Shown piece by piece: positions 11,483 through 22,717 of a stretch of DNA of 64,000 nt. The notes beneath the pieces are model-generated. The model was not told the DNA's origin. It worked only from the letters and a program-made list of their open reading frames with translations, and made no database searches. Position 1 is the first letter of the stretch. Each line of letters begins with the position of its first letter. A program made the translations under genes and the position numbers. The stretch covers positions 42,127 to 106,126 of the forward strand of contig SKCR01047777.1 of the NCBI GenBank assembly GCA_019454045.1, given 5' to 3'. This DNA is from Zanthoxylum bungeanum (taxonomy: Eukaryota > Streptophyta > Magnoliopsida > Sapindales > Rutaceae).

Positions 11483-13599
11483 GTAGGCAATCAATAGAAA
11501 GCCTGACACATAGAGGTGTTACGTATCGTCGTCCCCCATACGATTAAACTAGTACATTGGGGTGTTACATATCGTCGTCCCACAAGTCAATGAGGTTGTA
11601 CTCAAGAATATCCCATCTGAGGCAGGTAAGGATCCAGTGACGTTACGTATCATCGTCTCCCTGGTCTCGTATCTATAATACTACATGTGCACATGTTCTA
11701 TATATCCATCAATTCTAGCAGTTTCCGTTAATTCCAAAAATAAAACTTAAATCATAGTTATCAAAATCGAATCTCATCATGTCTAAAACCAACTCATCAA
11801 AAAGAATCATAAATATATTCTCTGAGTTGCAATGCTTATAAAATCCCATAAGTTGTCTTAAATCGTGTAAAACTGAAAAATCAACAAATCTTAAATAAAG
11901 CTCATGATAAATCATAAATCCATCGTAAATAACAGAATTTAAAAAATGAATAAATAAATTTGAAATCAAGTACTTCACTCACAGTTCTATGGTGAATCGA
12001 GAGCGCTTCATGGCGTTGGTGACCGTCGAAAATCCTGGCGCTGATCTATTGTCAAGGCAATTGTTAGTTTCTATAACTCAGAATACTTTTCGTAATACAA
12101 AATAAACTATGCAAAGCATGGGCACTCAACCTTGCTGGGTATTGGAAATATTTAGGTTAATTACCTATAAGTTTTACGGACCTAGTTTTGAAGTTACGCA
12201 AGCGCGGCCACAGAAACTTAGACTTTACTCAGCCGTTGAAATATTCGTTGCTCAATGACTAATTTTGAAATTTCACTGCAATTAATTGGAATTGAATCAA
12301 AGGCTAAAAATTTAATAGGATGCAACTTAATGTGTCTAATTTATGTCGATTTTTATGGAATTCGATTTTGATTAACGAAACTCAAGTTATAGGCCAATCG
12401 TTAGGGGCTGTCCGGATAAAAATAGAATTCAGTGAACTGTAGAATGCCTAATTTCAAAAATTCGGTTTGGATTACCCTTAAGTCTAAAAATTCTGATTTT
12501 TGGATATGTTATTTTGTTATGTGTCTAGTTTACTAAAACTTTAATAGTTCATCAATCGGACGTCAGAATCTCAACTTATAAATGAATTATTATAATATGT
12601 CCAGACAATATTGCAAGCCAACTTCGCTTTTTAACTTCCTTATTTCGCTGTCTTACTTAATACCTTCAATTTGGAAAATTAGAATTTTATCGAACACTTG
12701 GCATAGAAAATGCACAAATTTCATAATTTCTACAATCTTAGCTAACTCTACCCTCATTTTACAACAACATGATTCTAAACTCCGTAACACATTCAAAAAT
12801 AGTCCTCATTTCACTTCCTAGCATGGCCGAAATCATCATCTACCTTAGTCTCCAAAATTTTTCACATACAAACATACTAATTCAACATTACACATTTCAA
12901 TCATCCTTAATCTAACATTCTAACTTCAATACTACTTCTTAACCTCATAAACCCTAGTTTGGTATAACCTTTAGGGTTTCTATTTTTTTTTTTTTTTGGG
13001 TTTCTATATATAATCAAATCTGAGATCAATAGCTACTTTAATACAATGTAATGCATGCCTATTACAATAATCTACCATCATTTCACCAAAATCTAACTTT
13101 CTAAGATTTGGTTCAAGATTTTCTTACATTAAATCAAGTTGTTTCTCCAATTAAATTCCTAAGGCTTGCCTTCTACTTCCTACACATGATTTATGTTGAT
13201 TAGCACTTGATTCCTCTTGAAATTTGGTGAGAAAAATGAAGAAAATCGAAGGTGTTTTGCTTGGGATAGGTTCGGCCAAAGTGGACTAATTTGGTGAAGA
13301 TGATGGTTCATTTTTACACTTATGATAAGGTCTTGAAAATTATCCAATTCTCTAGAATTAAGGGGGTTGAGCCTAAATTTACTTATATTTAGTGGGCTTG
13401 GGCTTGTTTGATTTTAATTAAGGACTTAGTTGTAACTATTAATAAATATGGATTTGTTTTTTATTTAGACCTATTAAACCATATCTCGCCCTTGGGCGCA
13501 CTAAGTCGCCTTCAAAAATCTCCTCAAGTTTGGGAAAAATTCTTATGTAAGTTATCGAGATACGACTTTAACGATATTGTAAATTTTTTGGTTATTACA
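11483..13599 (-). mobile_element. chromovirus-type (Tekay/Del-like) LTR fragment
   Basis: On the minus strand this starts TGTAATAACC at 13599, a common Ty3/gypsy LTR beginning. At 11518-11664 it has three repeats of a GTTACGTATCGTCGTCYCCC motif, the same block found in the LTR at 16882-17120. It is cut at 11482 by the end of the gypsy LTR on its left, so only part survives. No coding content and no partner LTR identified in the window. Confidence 0.55.
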
Positions 13600-14075
13600 C
13601 TAAATTTTCAGGTTAATGTACTATTTTCATGTGTTAATGTCCTACGTTTATAATTAATATCTAAATTTTCAGGTTAATGCACTATTTTCATGTTTATTGT
13701 CAAAATTTGCATGTTAATCCTATGAAATTTCAGATGAGCAATAATATACGTGTGAAATGTCAAAATCTTATGTCACGTGTGAAAATATTTTTCATGTTCA
13801 ACGCCCTATTTTCATGTTTAATGACTAAAACTTCAGGTTAATGTTAATAATTTTCAAGTTCATTGATTTTGCATGTTTATTGCCCACTTTTTATGTTTAT
13901 GTCTAAAATTTCAAGTTAATGCTAAAAAATTCAAATGGGACACAGTCAATATCAAATCAAATGTCAAATCTTTTGTTTATATAGTAAAATGAAAAATCCG
14001 TGTTTAATGTCTATATTTTCATGTTCAATGGCCTAAATTTTCATATTTAATATCCAAAATTTTATGTTACCAGAT
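13600..14075. repeat. degenerate AT-rich tandem-like repeats
   Basis: Variants of TTTCAGGTTAATG and TATTTTCATGTTTAATG alternate about a dozen times with irregular spacing of 20-40 bp. No coding content. Such blocks occur in LTRs and in the ends of large DNA elements; the host element is not identified. Confidence 0.6.
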
Positions 14076-14372
14076 ATTTAAATAACCGATTTTTTAAATT
14101 TTTTAATCTTTTATAAGGGTGGGTTTAATCTCAGGACTGAGATTAAACTCAACATCCATACCCCTCAGTATACTGGCCGATCCCATTTTATTAAGAACAT
14201 TCAATAATATTTAGTGGATAGAGGGTTTAGCTTTTTATTAATAGATGTAAAGAAAATAATACATGATTTTACAATACCTGAACAACATGTCAAGTTTTAT
14301 ACAATTTTTTTCCTTGTTTACGAAAAACTACAATTCTTTTCCATTATCAATTACTTCAGAACAAGTATACTA

Positions 14373-14445
14373 CTAGTTAGTTTAGTAGTAGGAACTTTCG
14401 TATTTCATGTGTTGTGGTTGATAGTTCGAATCCCTCTTGTACATT
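14373..14445 (+). mobile_element. tRNA-derived SINE-like head (A and B boxes)
   Basis: TTAGTTTAGTAGTAGGAAC resembles a tRNA A-box region, and about 40 bp on, GATAGTTCGAATCCCTC is a good B box, the spacing seen in plant tRNA-related SINEs. No clean poly-A/T tail or target duplication was found. It does not fold as a full tRNA by eye. An open frame of 150 codons (14214-14666) spans it, but nothing in it is recognisable and I do not treat it as a gene. Confidence 0.4.
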
Positions 14446-14666
14446 ATGTGGGAGTAGCTTTCCTTTTACTTTGGGGAACACGTTTACGGATTGAGTTTGT
14501 ATTTGCACCCAAATTTAATTCAAGCATAGGTCAATTAATAACAAAATTTGACTCAAGTTTAATGAAGTTAAGGATTAGTATTATCCACAAAATCAATTTC
14601 TTCGAAAATCAGACGTGTGCTTACTTTCCTCCATTATGCGCACTTTTCTTCAAAATGGGCAAGTGA

Positions 14667-15485
14667 AGAATGTGAATGAACAGTTAGGGGTATAAATTTA
14701 AAAGAGAGATTAATAATTGGAAAATGACATACAATTTAATCCAACAACTCAAATTCAATATCTTAGTTAGTAGTTTTGATCTTTTAGGATTCTAATTCCA
14801 TATTTGAAGTAGTTTTGATTTTTTAGTAATTACAGCTTTTCTTTTGTAATTAGAATTCTAGTGATTAAAGCATTCCTTTTACAATTCCAATTACAGTTGA
14901 TCAAGATTTATTTATTTTTTTAGCATCCTAATTTTAATCTAATTGTTCATCCATTTTGAAATTTAGATGACTCAATTAACAATCGTTTATTTTAGAAGTC
15001 AATTATCATCAATTTTAATTTTGAGGACCCTCTCCTCTGACATGTTCGTGTATGATACTTTGTGAAGCTAATAGTTTGAATTTTAAATTTGGATTAAGTT
15101 GAGTTTCTAACTTCGCATAACTTCTAACTAAACTTATTTTTATATATATTTTTAAAAGTACCCCACATTCAATTCGTGGCTTAGTCTTTCCTTAGTTTCT
15201 CTGTAATTAGATAGTTTTAGGTGTGAATTCTTCTGCCAATTATAAGGAATACATATTGCAAAAATTATTTTAAATTGTTAGGTTTTCTCCTAAATTATGA
15301 TGAGACTTAGATATTCCTAAGTAGTTATTCAAATTGTATTTTTGACCATGTAATTACATCGTTCACACTAATATACGATTGGATCTTCTGATTTCATTTA
15401 TGTAAGTGTATCTTTAAGAAATAAATAAATCATAGTATGTTGAAAACAAGGTCAATAAAGAAGAGCATAGAAATTAATCAAGTCA
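14667..15485. other. AT-rich stretch without recognisable content
   Basis: Simple AT-rich intergenic sequence. I see no coding potential, long repeats or element termini. Confidence 0.5.
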
Positions 15486-15846
15486 TGTTGGTGCATCACC
15501 GGAAGTATAATTAGTTGACTTCCTCAACAGCTGGAGACTGTACAGAAATGAGGTGGCAAAGCATACTTGGAAGAACAATTCTACAGAATATGATCTCCCT
15601 TATGACTGAAAACAATTTACTAAATGAAGGACCGTGATTAACCAAAAAGAAGGAATGGTTGAGATTAAAAATTTTACAACTGTAAATGAAGATATTTCTA
15701 CAATTTATTAGATGCTTCACATAGCTCTCTTAGCTCTATAAATTATAAGGTTTCATAGCTTTGTAAACCAAGTTCATTTCAATGGAATAGTGCATTTTTT
15801 TTCCTTGCATTCTTGCCTTTCTAGTTTTGATTTCATAAAACTTGAG
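15486..15846 (+). mobile_element. 5' LTR of Ty1/copia element 2
   Basis: It begins TGTTGGTGCATCACC and ends shortly before the PBS TGGTATCAAAGCC (15848-15860). A TATA-like CTATAAATTA at 15734-15743 sits where an LTR promoter would be. Short LTR length (about 350 bp) fits the Ale/Retrofit group, as does the gag that follows. The exact 3' edge is uncertain (TTTCA at 15835 or the PBS edge). Confidence 0.7.
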
Positions 15847-15847
15847 T

Positions 15848-15860
15848 TGGTATCAAAGCC
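15848..15860 (+). promoter_or_regulatory. primer-binding site of copia element 2
   Basis: TGGTATCAAAGCC is the initiator-Met tRNA primer complement with one change. It lies 7 bp before the gag start codon at 15867. Confidence 0.8.
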
Positions 15861-15866
15861 TATATA

Positions 15867-16362
15867 ATGGCAAGCATCAGTAATACTCAGACATGAAACA
15901 ATCAAGCAAATGAGATGAATATCAATAATTCAAATACCTGTAACTTATACACCTTCATAATACCCATTAAGCTCACTCAATTAAACTTCATTTTACTATG
16001 AATCCAGATATAAGCTAGTATACATGTTAATGGCCTCATAGGTTTCAATGTTTCATTGATGGCACCATAAATTGCCCAAGAAACATGAATTTCAATGTCG
16101 ATGATGATCAAACCATTATAACAACACCATATCTTAAACATGCTATATGGATTAAATATGATCAAAACCTAATAAGCTAGATACTCACATCAATGTTCGA
16201 GAATTTTCTTAGAGCCGTGATAGATTGTGCCACTTCCTATGAAGTATGGACCACTTTATCCAATATATTCGGTGCTCGATCTAGAGCTAGAATTCTTTGT
16301 TTGAGGACTCTGTTGTAGACTACAAGATAGGGCTCCATGAGTACTATACAAAGAGGGAAGCT
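15867..16362 (+). pseudogene. copia gag (Ale/Retrofit-like), truncated
   Basis: An ATG directly after the PBS opens a much-mutated gag. Recognisable pieces are IPIKLTQLNFILL (about 15964-16000) and AVIDCATSYEVWTTLSNIFG (16213-16272), followed by ARSRARILCLRTLL and GSMS, the conserved order of Ale-type gag. Several in-frame stops occur. The sequence is cut at about 16362 by the LTR of the next element, and no downstream pol of this copia follows. Confidence 0.75.
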
Positions 16363-18256
16363 TATTACAATTCTGTAATTGACATTTTTAACTTATTGCA
16401 ACGACTTATACAATACTAGTGTATGCATGCAACTTTACTTCGACTCTCACTGGGCTATAACTTTGTACTCGATCTATCGGACCAAATACCATAGTGACTG
16501 TCATCAGTATCTATCCTCTCGAGCTCGTCCTTCGGGTAGACCTGCAAAACAGAAAACTGGGAGTGGGGAGGGGGGTTAGATCGTTTGAACGATCTAGTGA
16601 GTGGATAATTTAAAAACGAAAAACAGAAACACTTATTATAATTTATTTTTCTAAAACTGAAATCTTTCAATGAAACTGTCTTTTCTGAAAACTCTTTTCT
16701 TATCTGAAAAAAAATCGCTTTCTGTAAAAATTTTCAGGAAATTCTTTTTGTCTGTAAAACTCTGAACTTTTCTGGAAAACTGAGTTCTTTCTAAATCTCT
16801 TTCATAAAACTTATCATTTCTGAAATCATATCTTTGAAAATCTGATCTCTGAAAATCCTTTCTCTGAAAAACCATATGTATGAGGGGGTTATGTCTCGCT
16901 ATCCCCCCATACGCCTAAACTGAAAACCATATCTCTGAAAAACCTAACGTATGAGTGCGTTACATCTCGCTGTCCCCCCCATACGCATAAACTAGTGGTC
17001 TTGGGGAGTTACGTCTCGCCGTCTCCCAAGCCACTGAATTAGAGCCAGATGTGCGGATCAATGATATCATCTCGACTCTGAATCTAGGGTCTAGGGGGCG
17101 TTACGTCTCGCTGTCCTCCTAGCCCTGAAATCTAGGATCTAAGGGGCATTTATCATCCCTAGTCCTGAACTATGTGTGCACACGTTCTGAATCCGTCAAT
17201 TCCAATATCTGTATCAAGTTACATATGAGGTGGGTTTTTCCCCCATGCCTCCAAAAATCGTAAAACCATGCTTTTCAAATCATCAATTTCTAAAACATTT
17301 CTTAAAACATTCTTATTCATAAAACATCTGGAAATAAACTTGGCTAACACCATGTATGCGGAAAAGTAAGTTTCAATTCAAAAACATAAGTAAATAAAAC
17401 TTGAGAAAATGGTCCACTCACTGATTTGGAATCTGGGTTCACCGAAGGAAGTTGCGGATCCTGCGATGATCTATAATTGATAAACTCATATAGTTTACAA
17501 GTCATGAATTATGCTTGTAACATGACATAATACGTGTATATGCGCTGATACGAAACCTCTAGGGGTGGCCTCTAACATCCTAAGTTGCAATTGAAATGAA
17601 ATGAGTATTTTTTTGTTATGCGTCGCGATGTCGGGTCGGGAGCGTCGCGACGTCCATATAAGCAGACTCAGGCAGAGAGCTTCTTCTTGCTCCGCATCGC
17701 GACGCTAGGTGTTGGGCATTGCGACACTCACATAATCAGTCCCGAGGTTTCAACACGATCGACTTGAGTCTCCACACGACTGACCCGAGTTTTCACACGA
17801 CCGACCCGAGTCTTCCACACGACTGACCTTAGCCAAACACATAACGACCCGAGTTTATTTATAGGCAAATGGCTGATTTTTGTAATGAAATGAGTGGTTT
17901 GAGATTGTGCCACACACCCAATTCTAGTCTATTCTCGAATTTCACTGTAGCAGCCACGAAAATCATGATTTTTGACCTATCTCTGATTTGGAAAAATGCC
18001 TAACACGGAAGTTGTAGGTCTCGGTCTTAACTTTATGAAGATATAAAATTCATAAAAATCGGAGATCATATGAAAAAATTACAGCCCAAATACTAAGGCT
18101 AATCGGAGTGGAACATCGAACAAGTTTTGTATCGGAATTACGAGAAATTTACCGAATGTCTACAAGGCAATATCACAAGCACCTACATGCTTGAACATGA
18201 TTTATATATTACGCCATCCATATCATAGTAGTCATCGGGATTACAAAGGTGTTACA
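16362..18256 (-). mobile_element. 3' LTR of gypsy-like element 2 (Tekay/Del-like), truncated
   Basis: On the minus strand this starts TGTAACACC at 18256, immediately after the purine tract TTTAGGGGGAGAA (18257-18270). Its other part, about 16362-16775, matches 22220-22630 closely, which identifies the two as LTRs of one element. The final 195 bp present in the 5' LTR (22027-22220) are missing here, where copia gag begins. It contains four GTTAYGTCTCGCYGTC-type repeats (16882-17120) and CGTCGCGAYG palindromes (17620-17705). Confidence 0.8.
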
Positions 18257-21200
18257 TTTCTCCCCCTAAATATGATTCGTCATCGAATCATATTTAGAAT
18301 TGGAATTCTGGAATCTGTCTAGGCTTGAAATTCCTTATGCTGAATATCTTAACACAAGTCACAGGATTCACATGTTATTTTCTTACGTCACCAAATTTTA
18401 ACTAATTGTATTCTCATAGCACCATATGGCACTACTTCCCGACAGTCTTCTATATGCTTTCAATATACCATAGGGTAATATGATCACCATGCTAAACCTT
18501 ATATGCCATAACTTGGAAGTCATAACTTGGGATATATTCTAATTGGTGTGCGTGAATCCTTACTCTACTGTAACCTATTATGTATTATCTGGGTTTAATT
18601 GGACTTAATAACTAAGATCTCTACCAAACTGATCGATCACCAATTAGCTAGCAAACATACATACTCTTCGTCTTACCTACTCCAAAATTTGTGGCTACAG
18701 TGAATTCCCTTAAATTTTTGACTGAAAGGTAATTCTTCGTTCTCATTCCATGAACTTCTACTGAGTACTTTACACTGCCGTCATACTAGAACTTTGCCTA
18801 TGCATCAAAGAAATCTCATTTCTAGGCCTCCAGTTTATGCTCAATATTCTCTAACATGATTCCATGCGTGAGCTATCAGCTCTAAAATTGATACTATATT
18901 AGTAGGTTGTCGCCCCACACACCTTAGTTCCACTCTTGTTTGAAATCTCTTATACCTCTTGCCATGACAACTTTAATTCTCAAATATCACTTGGGATTTC
19001 TGTTACCCTTCACGGTTGAAATATCATTGTTGTACTTTCTTCTTAGCTGATACTTCCGAGTCCCTAGAAATACAGGTGTTATCTATGGTTAGGATTTTTC
19101 ATATTCCACCTCCATTATGGTTGTAAACGAATAAAAGAAAATCCTACTAGGTATTTCCTTAGTGCTACTTACTCGGCCTTATTTCTGTCATTTATTCTCA
19201 TAAGTTAACTACTTAACTCTATATTTTCCCCTTGCTAAGCTGCAACTATTTGTCATCCACATCCTTCAAGTTCTCTAATCTCTGCCTATATGTAAGGCTT
19301 ATGATCTCGTAGTTCATGGTCAAATTCCTCATGTACTTCTTCCTTACTATTGTTGTCCTATCTACTTAATTGTACTCTAGGATATCCCCATTTCACTTAC
19401 TCCCATAATCTTATTTTGTCAGATGTTGTTTCGGTCTCAATAATATCTCGTATACTTAGTTTTCTTAGCCGTCTTTATGTTATACCTCGATAAATCTACT
19501 TTCAAATCATCCTAAGCATTATTCCTTAATAGTGCGATGCGAAGGGAAACATACAGGCTATACTTATTATCTTTCTCCCAATCTAGGACTTCTGTCTTAT
19601 ATTAGCACCTAAAGGTTCGCTGATATGCTTTCCATAATATATTCTGTTTATATTTTTCTTCTTCAATTTCTAATAATAGAATTTCATTCTTATTCCAATA
19701 CTCAGAAACCTTGATGTTACACACTTCTATCATTGCTTATCTAATATTATTCTGTTGTCTTACCTCGACAATTCTACCTCTAAACCTTTTATTCAAATTT
19801 CTTTTCGTCTTTTTTTATCGCTCTATTCTATACCTGAAACTGCTATGATCTATGTATATGTCTTTTATCCCAGGGGTATTACCTTTTAAATGTATCTTAC
19901 CTTGCCTTATGTGATACTATACTACACCACGGATTCACTTACTTTTGGGATTATCATCGGAACAAACATCGAGGTTCATCCTTACTGGTATTGTTTAACG
20001 AGGGTTGAGAGGGTAGGGATTGATTCTGAAGTCTTTTCCGGTTGTGGTAGTCTCACTAACTAGTCTATGTTTCTTAATCCTCTTAATTCATTACTTCATT
20101 GGAAGCTCTATATCAACTTCGATTAGTCAGGGTATCTCTACTAATACTTTTGGTTCAGGTGCTATTCTCTTACTAGTTCTTCCATTCTAGTATAATGAGA
20201 ATCTTTATAAGTTGTATATCTTATCTTCCTGTAGATTACTCTCTCTGATTTATTACTCTTTTGAGCTTTTACTTTCTTTGAGGCTATGTGTTTCACAAGG
20301 GATATGATTATCATCTTCAATTTTAGCTTGGCTTACTGTGAATTCGAACTACTCTATTACTTACAACATATTACTATATTATGATCCTTATCTAGGTTCT
20401 GTTGAGCTTATTAGTTTGGATGTCTTGTTATCTCATGATTTGTCTGTCCCGTTAAGTATTCTCATTTATTTGTTCAAATCATTATTGGGCTCTACGTTGG
20501 GGGTGAATACATACTTCCCATAGGGATCTGTGAATACATATTACTGGTAATTTTTTTAAGCTCAATGATGGTCTGTTATGTGTCTATATATTTACTAGAG
20601 TATGAGTTATTGGAAAGAAGAATTACCATTCGTTCTGTTGGGATCTGCATCAACTACTCCATATCTTAAGGTCCCATAACTTTTATCAACTATCTTGAGG
20701 TCTCCATTTACATTACTGTCTTTACGGTACGTTATCTATATTACTATTTGTACTGAACTTCCATGCTACTCAAGCACCCTTCTATAATATTTACTTCCGT
20801 AACCTATCTCTTGGTTCCATGCTGTACTTCTGAGACTAGTGGTGATTCATTCCTATTGGCTACTTTCTAGATCTCTGCTCACTGCTCTTGCTATGGGATA
20901 CATCTATGACATTTAACATTACTGTTCGTACTGGTACTCTTGCTAACTTTCGAATATCTTTAATCCTATGGGTATGTTCTTTTAAACTTACATGGGTTTC
21001 TGCCGGCATTGGTCTGATATAAGGATTCTTACTGGTGCTGCAAGTTGCCTATCTATGATCATATCGGGTTCTTTCTTCCTAACTTCAGAAACTTCCTTGG
21101 ACCTTTTCTGGGTGATCTATCTTTCAATGTTCTATGTTTCCATCTTAGGATATACCATCGTCACGCTTCCTTACGGTTATCTTTATTTGTGCTAGTTAAT

Positions 21201-22008
21201 GATGAGGTAAGAATTTCACATCTCAACAAGTGTCGACGTTCTCGTTCTGGTATTCTTTGTCTTGGTATAGTCTATTACTCATGTTGGATAGGTATGAGAT
21301 AGACTCCGTCAGGACAATTTCCTTAACTGGTATCACTGAGAGGTTAAAATCTGGGTTTGGGTTTCTAGAATATCTACATCCTTTTTGGTATCTCATGTTT
21401 ATTGGAACTTCCCCGACTAATTCTGATTTCTTGCTTCTCTTATCATTCTGACTATTCTTCATTATTCGGGTAACTTGTTATCTACACGAGATACTCAAGG
21501 GCTATTGGATCTACTTGAAATAATTTTCAGAGGAGGGAAGGAATCTTATTTGGGTCTACCTGGCATTAGTTCTTGCTCGGGTTTACTATATTCCCTTATT
21601 ACTATAAGTTTTAACATTTCCTTTATTTCATTTTCTATCTATACCTATTATTGTCTCTAGTTGCCTTAAGCATCTGTATCTTATTCTTTACTTTATAACT
21701 TTCTCATTCCACTCCATTGAGTGAATATTCTTAGAACTTTATTATATGTTCTTATAGCTTGTCTTAAACTGCTGATGATAAGCTAGGGTAATTATAGAAG
21801 GATTTTCAACTAGGACAAGGGTCATGGTTACTTTTATTAGGAAGAAAATTCAGATAGCTTTAGGAATGCTTACTAACCTTTCTATAAGACTTAAGGATGT
21901 ACTCGAGGATCAGTTACTGGAGGTAGTGCCTCGCATACTAGTTCCAGTGCATACTGTGTTTACAAGACCCCAACACTCTACCCACTAAAGTCACCGACTC
22001 TCTAGACC
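18257..22008 (-). mobile_element. interior of gypsy-like element 2, non-coding
   Basis: About 3.75 kb between PPT and PBS. On the plus strand it is pyrimidine-rich, so the element's sense strand is purine-rich. I found no gag, protease, RT or integrase motif on either strand, only short spurious frames. The end adjoining the LTR could encode a FDDES-like tail before the PPT, as in chromovirus polyproteins, but this is weak. The region fits either a non-autonomous (LARD-like) element or coding decayed past recognition. Confidence 0.6.
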
Positions 22009-22022
22009 ATGCTCTGATAACA
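22009..22022 (-). promoter_or_regulatory. primer-binding site of gypsy-like element 2
   Basis: Minus-strand TGTTATCAGAGCAT is close to the initiator-Met tRNA complement and lies 4 bp from the LTR edge at 22027. Confidence 0.75.
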
Positions 22023-22026
22023 TCTT

Positions 22027-22630
22027 TGTAACATCATCTTCCAAGAGATGCTACCGGCAGAGAATAGACTGATCTATCCCCCTAAGCCTCTGACTTTCTA
22101 AATGTGATCCATACTACAACTCTATCTCAAATGTAAACTCAAACATGAGACCTTTGCCAACTCAATATCATGAAATGCAACTTATTACTCATATATGTAT
22201 ACTCAAATACACTTCTCTTTACAATTATGTAATTGACACTTTTAACATATTACAACGACATATAAAATACTAGTGTATGCATGCAAATTTACTTCGACTC
22301 TAACTGGACTATAACTTTGTACTCGAATTGTGGAACCCAAACACCCTAGTGACTGCCATCATTAGCTATCCTCTCGAGCTCGTCCTCCGGGTAAACCTAT
22401 AAAACAGAAAACTGGGAGTGGGGGGTTAGATCTTTTGAACGATCTAGTGAGTGGACAATTTAAAAACGAAAACAGAAACACTTATTAAAATTCATTTTTC
22501 TAAAACTAAAATCCTTTCAAGGAAACTGCCTTTTCTGAAAACTCTTTTCTTATCTGAAAACAAATCGCTTTCTGTAAAACTTTTCTAGAAATTCTTTATG
22601 TCTGTAAAACTCTGAACTTTTCTAGAAAAA
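22027..22630 (-). mobile_element. 5' LTR (partial) of gypsy-like element 2
   Basis: It begins TGTAACATC on the plus strand, so the LTR ends carry the inverted pair TGTAACA.C / G.TGTTACA. 22220-22630 aligns with 16362-16775. It breaks off at about 22630 where copia-related sequence starts, so three quarters of this LTR are missing. Confidence 0.75.
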
Positions 22631-22717
22631 CATGTGTAAAATAAATTGAATTAAATATCAAATATTTAAAGCATGAAAATTATTTTGGATGTGAGATCAG
22701 ACACTCTGATATCATTC
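22631..22717 (-). mobile_element. PBS and leader stub of Ty1/copia element 3
   Basis: Minus-strand TGATATCAGAGTG at 22714-22702 is a primer-binding site of the initiator-Met type, directly inside the LTR that follows. Only about 70 bp of the copia interior remain before the junction with element 2, so the copia body has been deleted. Confidence 0.65.

Noticed and set aside
12948..12960. Telomere-like AACCCTA word
   Set aside because: Single isolated occurrence, not an array.
14425..14445. A functional tRNA gene at the GTTCGAATCC motif
   Set aside because: Only A and B box similarity is present. I cannot form the acceptor and anticodon stems.
14214..14666. 150-codon plus-strand open frame as a membrane protein gene
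   Set aside because: Hydrophobicity comes from T-rich DNA, no motif is recognisable, and a SINE-like tRNA promoter region lies inside it.
20992..21660. Chain of plus-strand frames in the interior of element 2
   Set aside because: They overlap in different frames, have no recognisable motif, and run antisense to the element.
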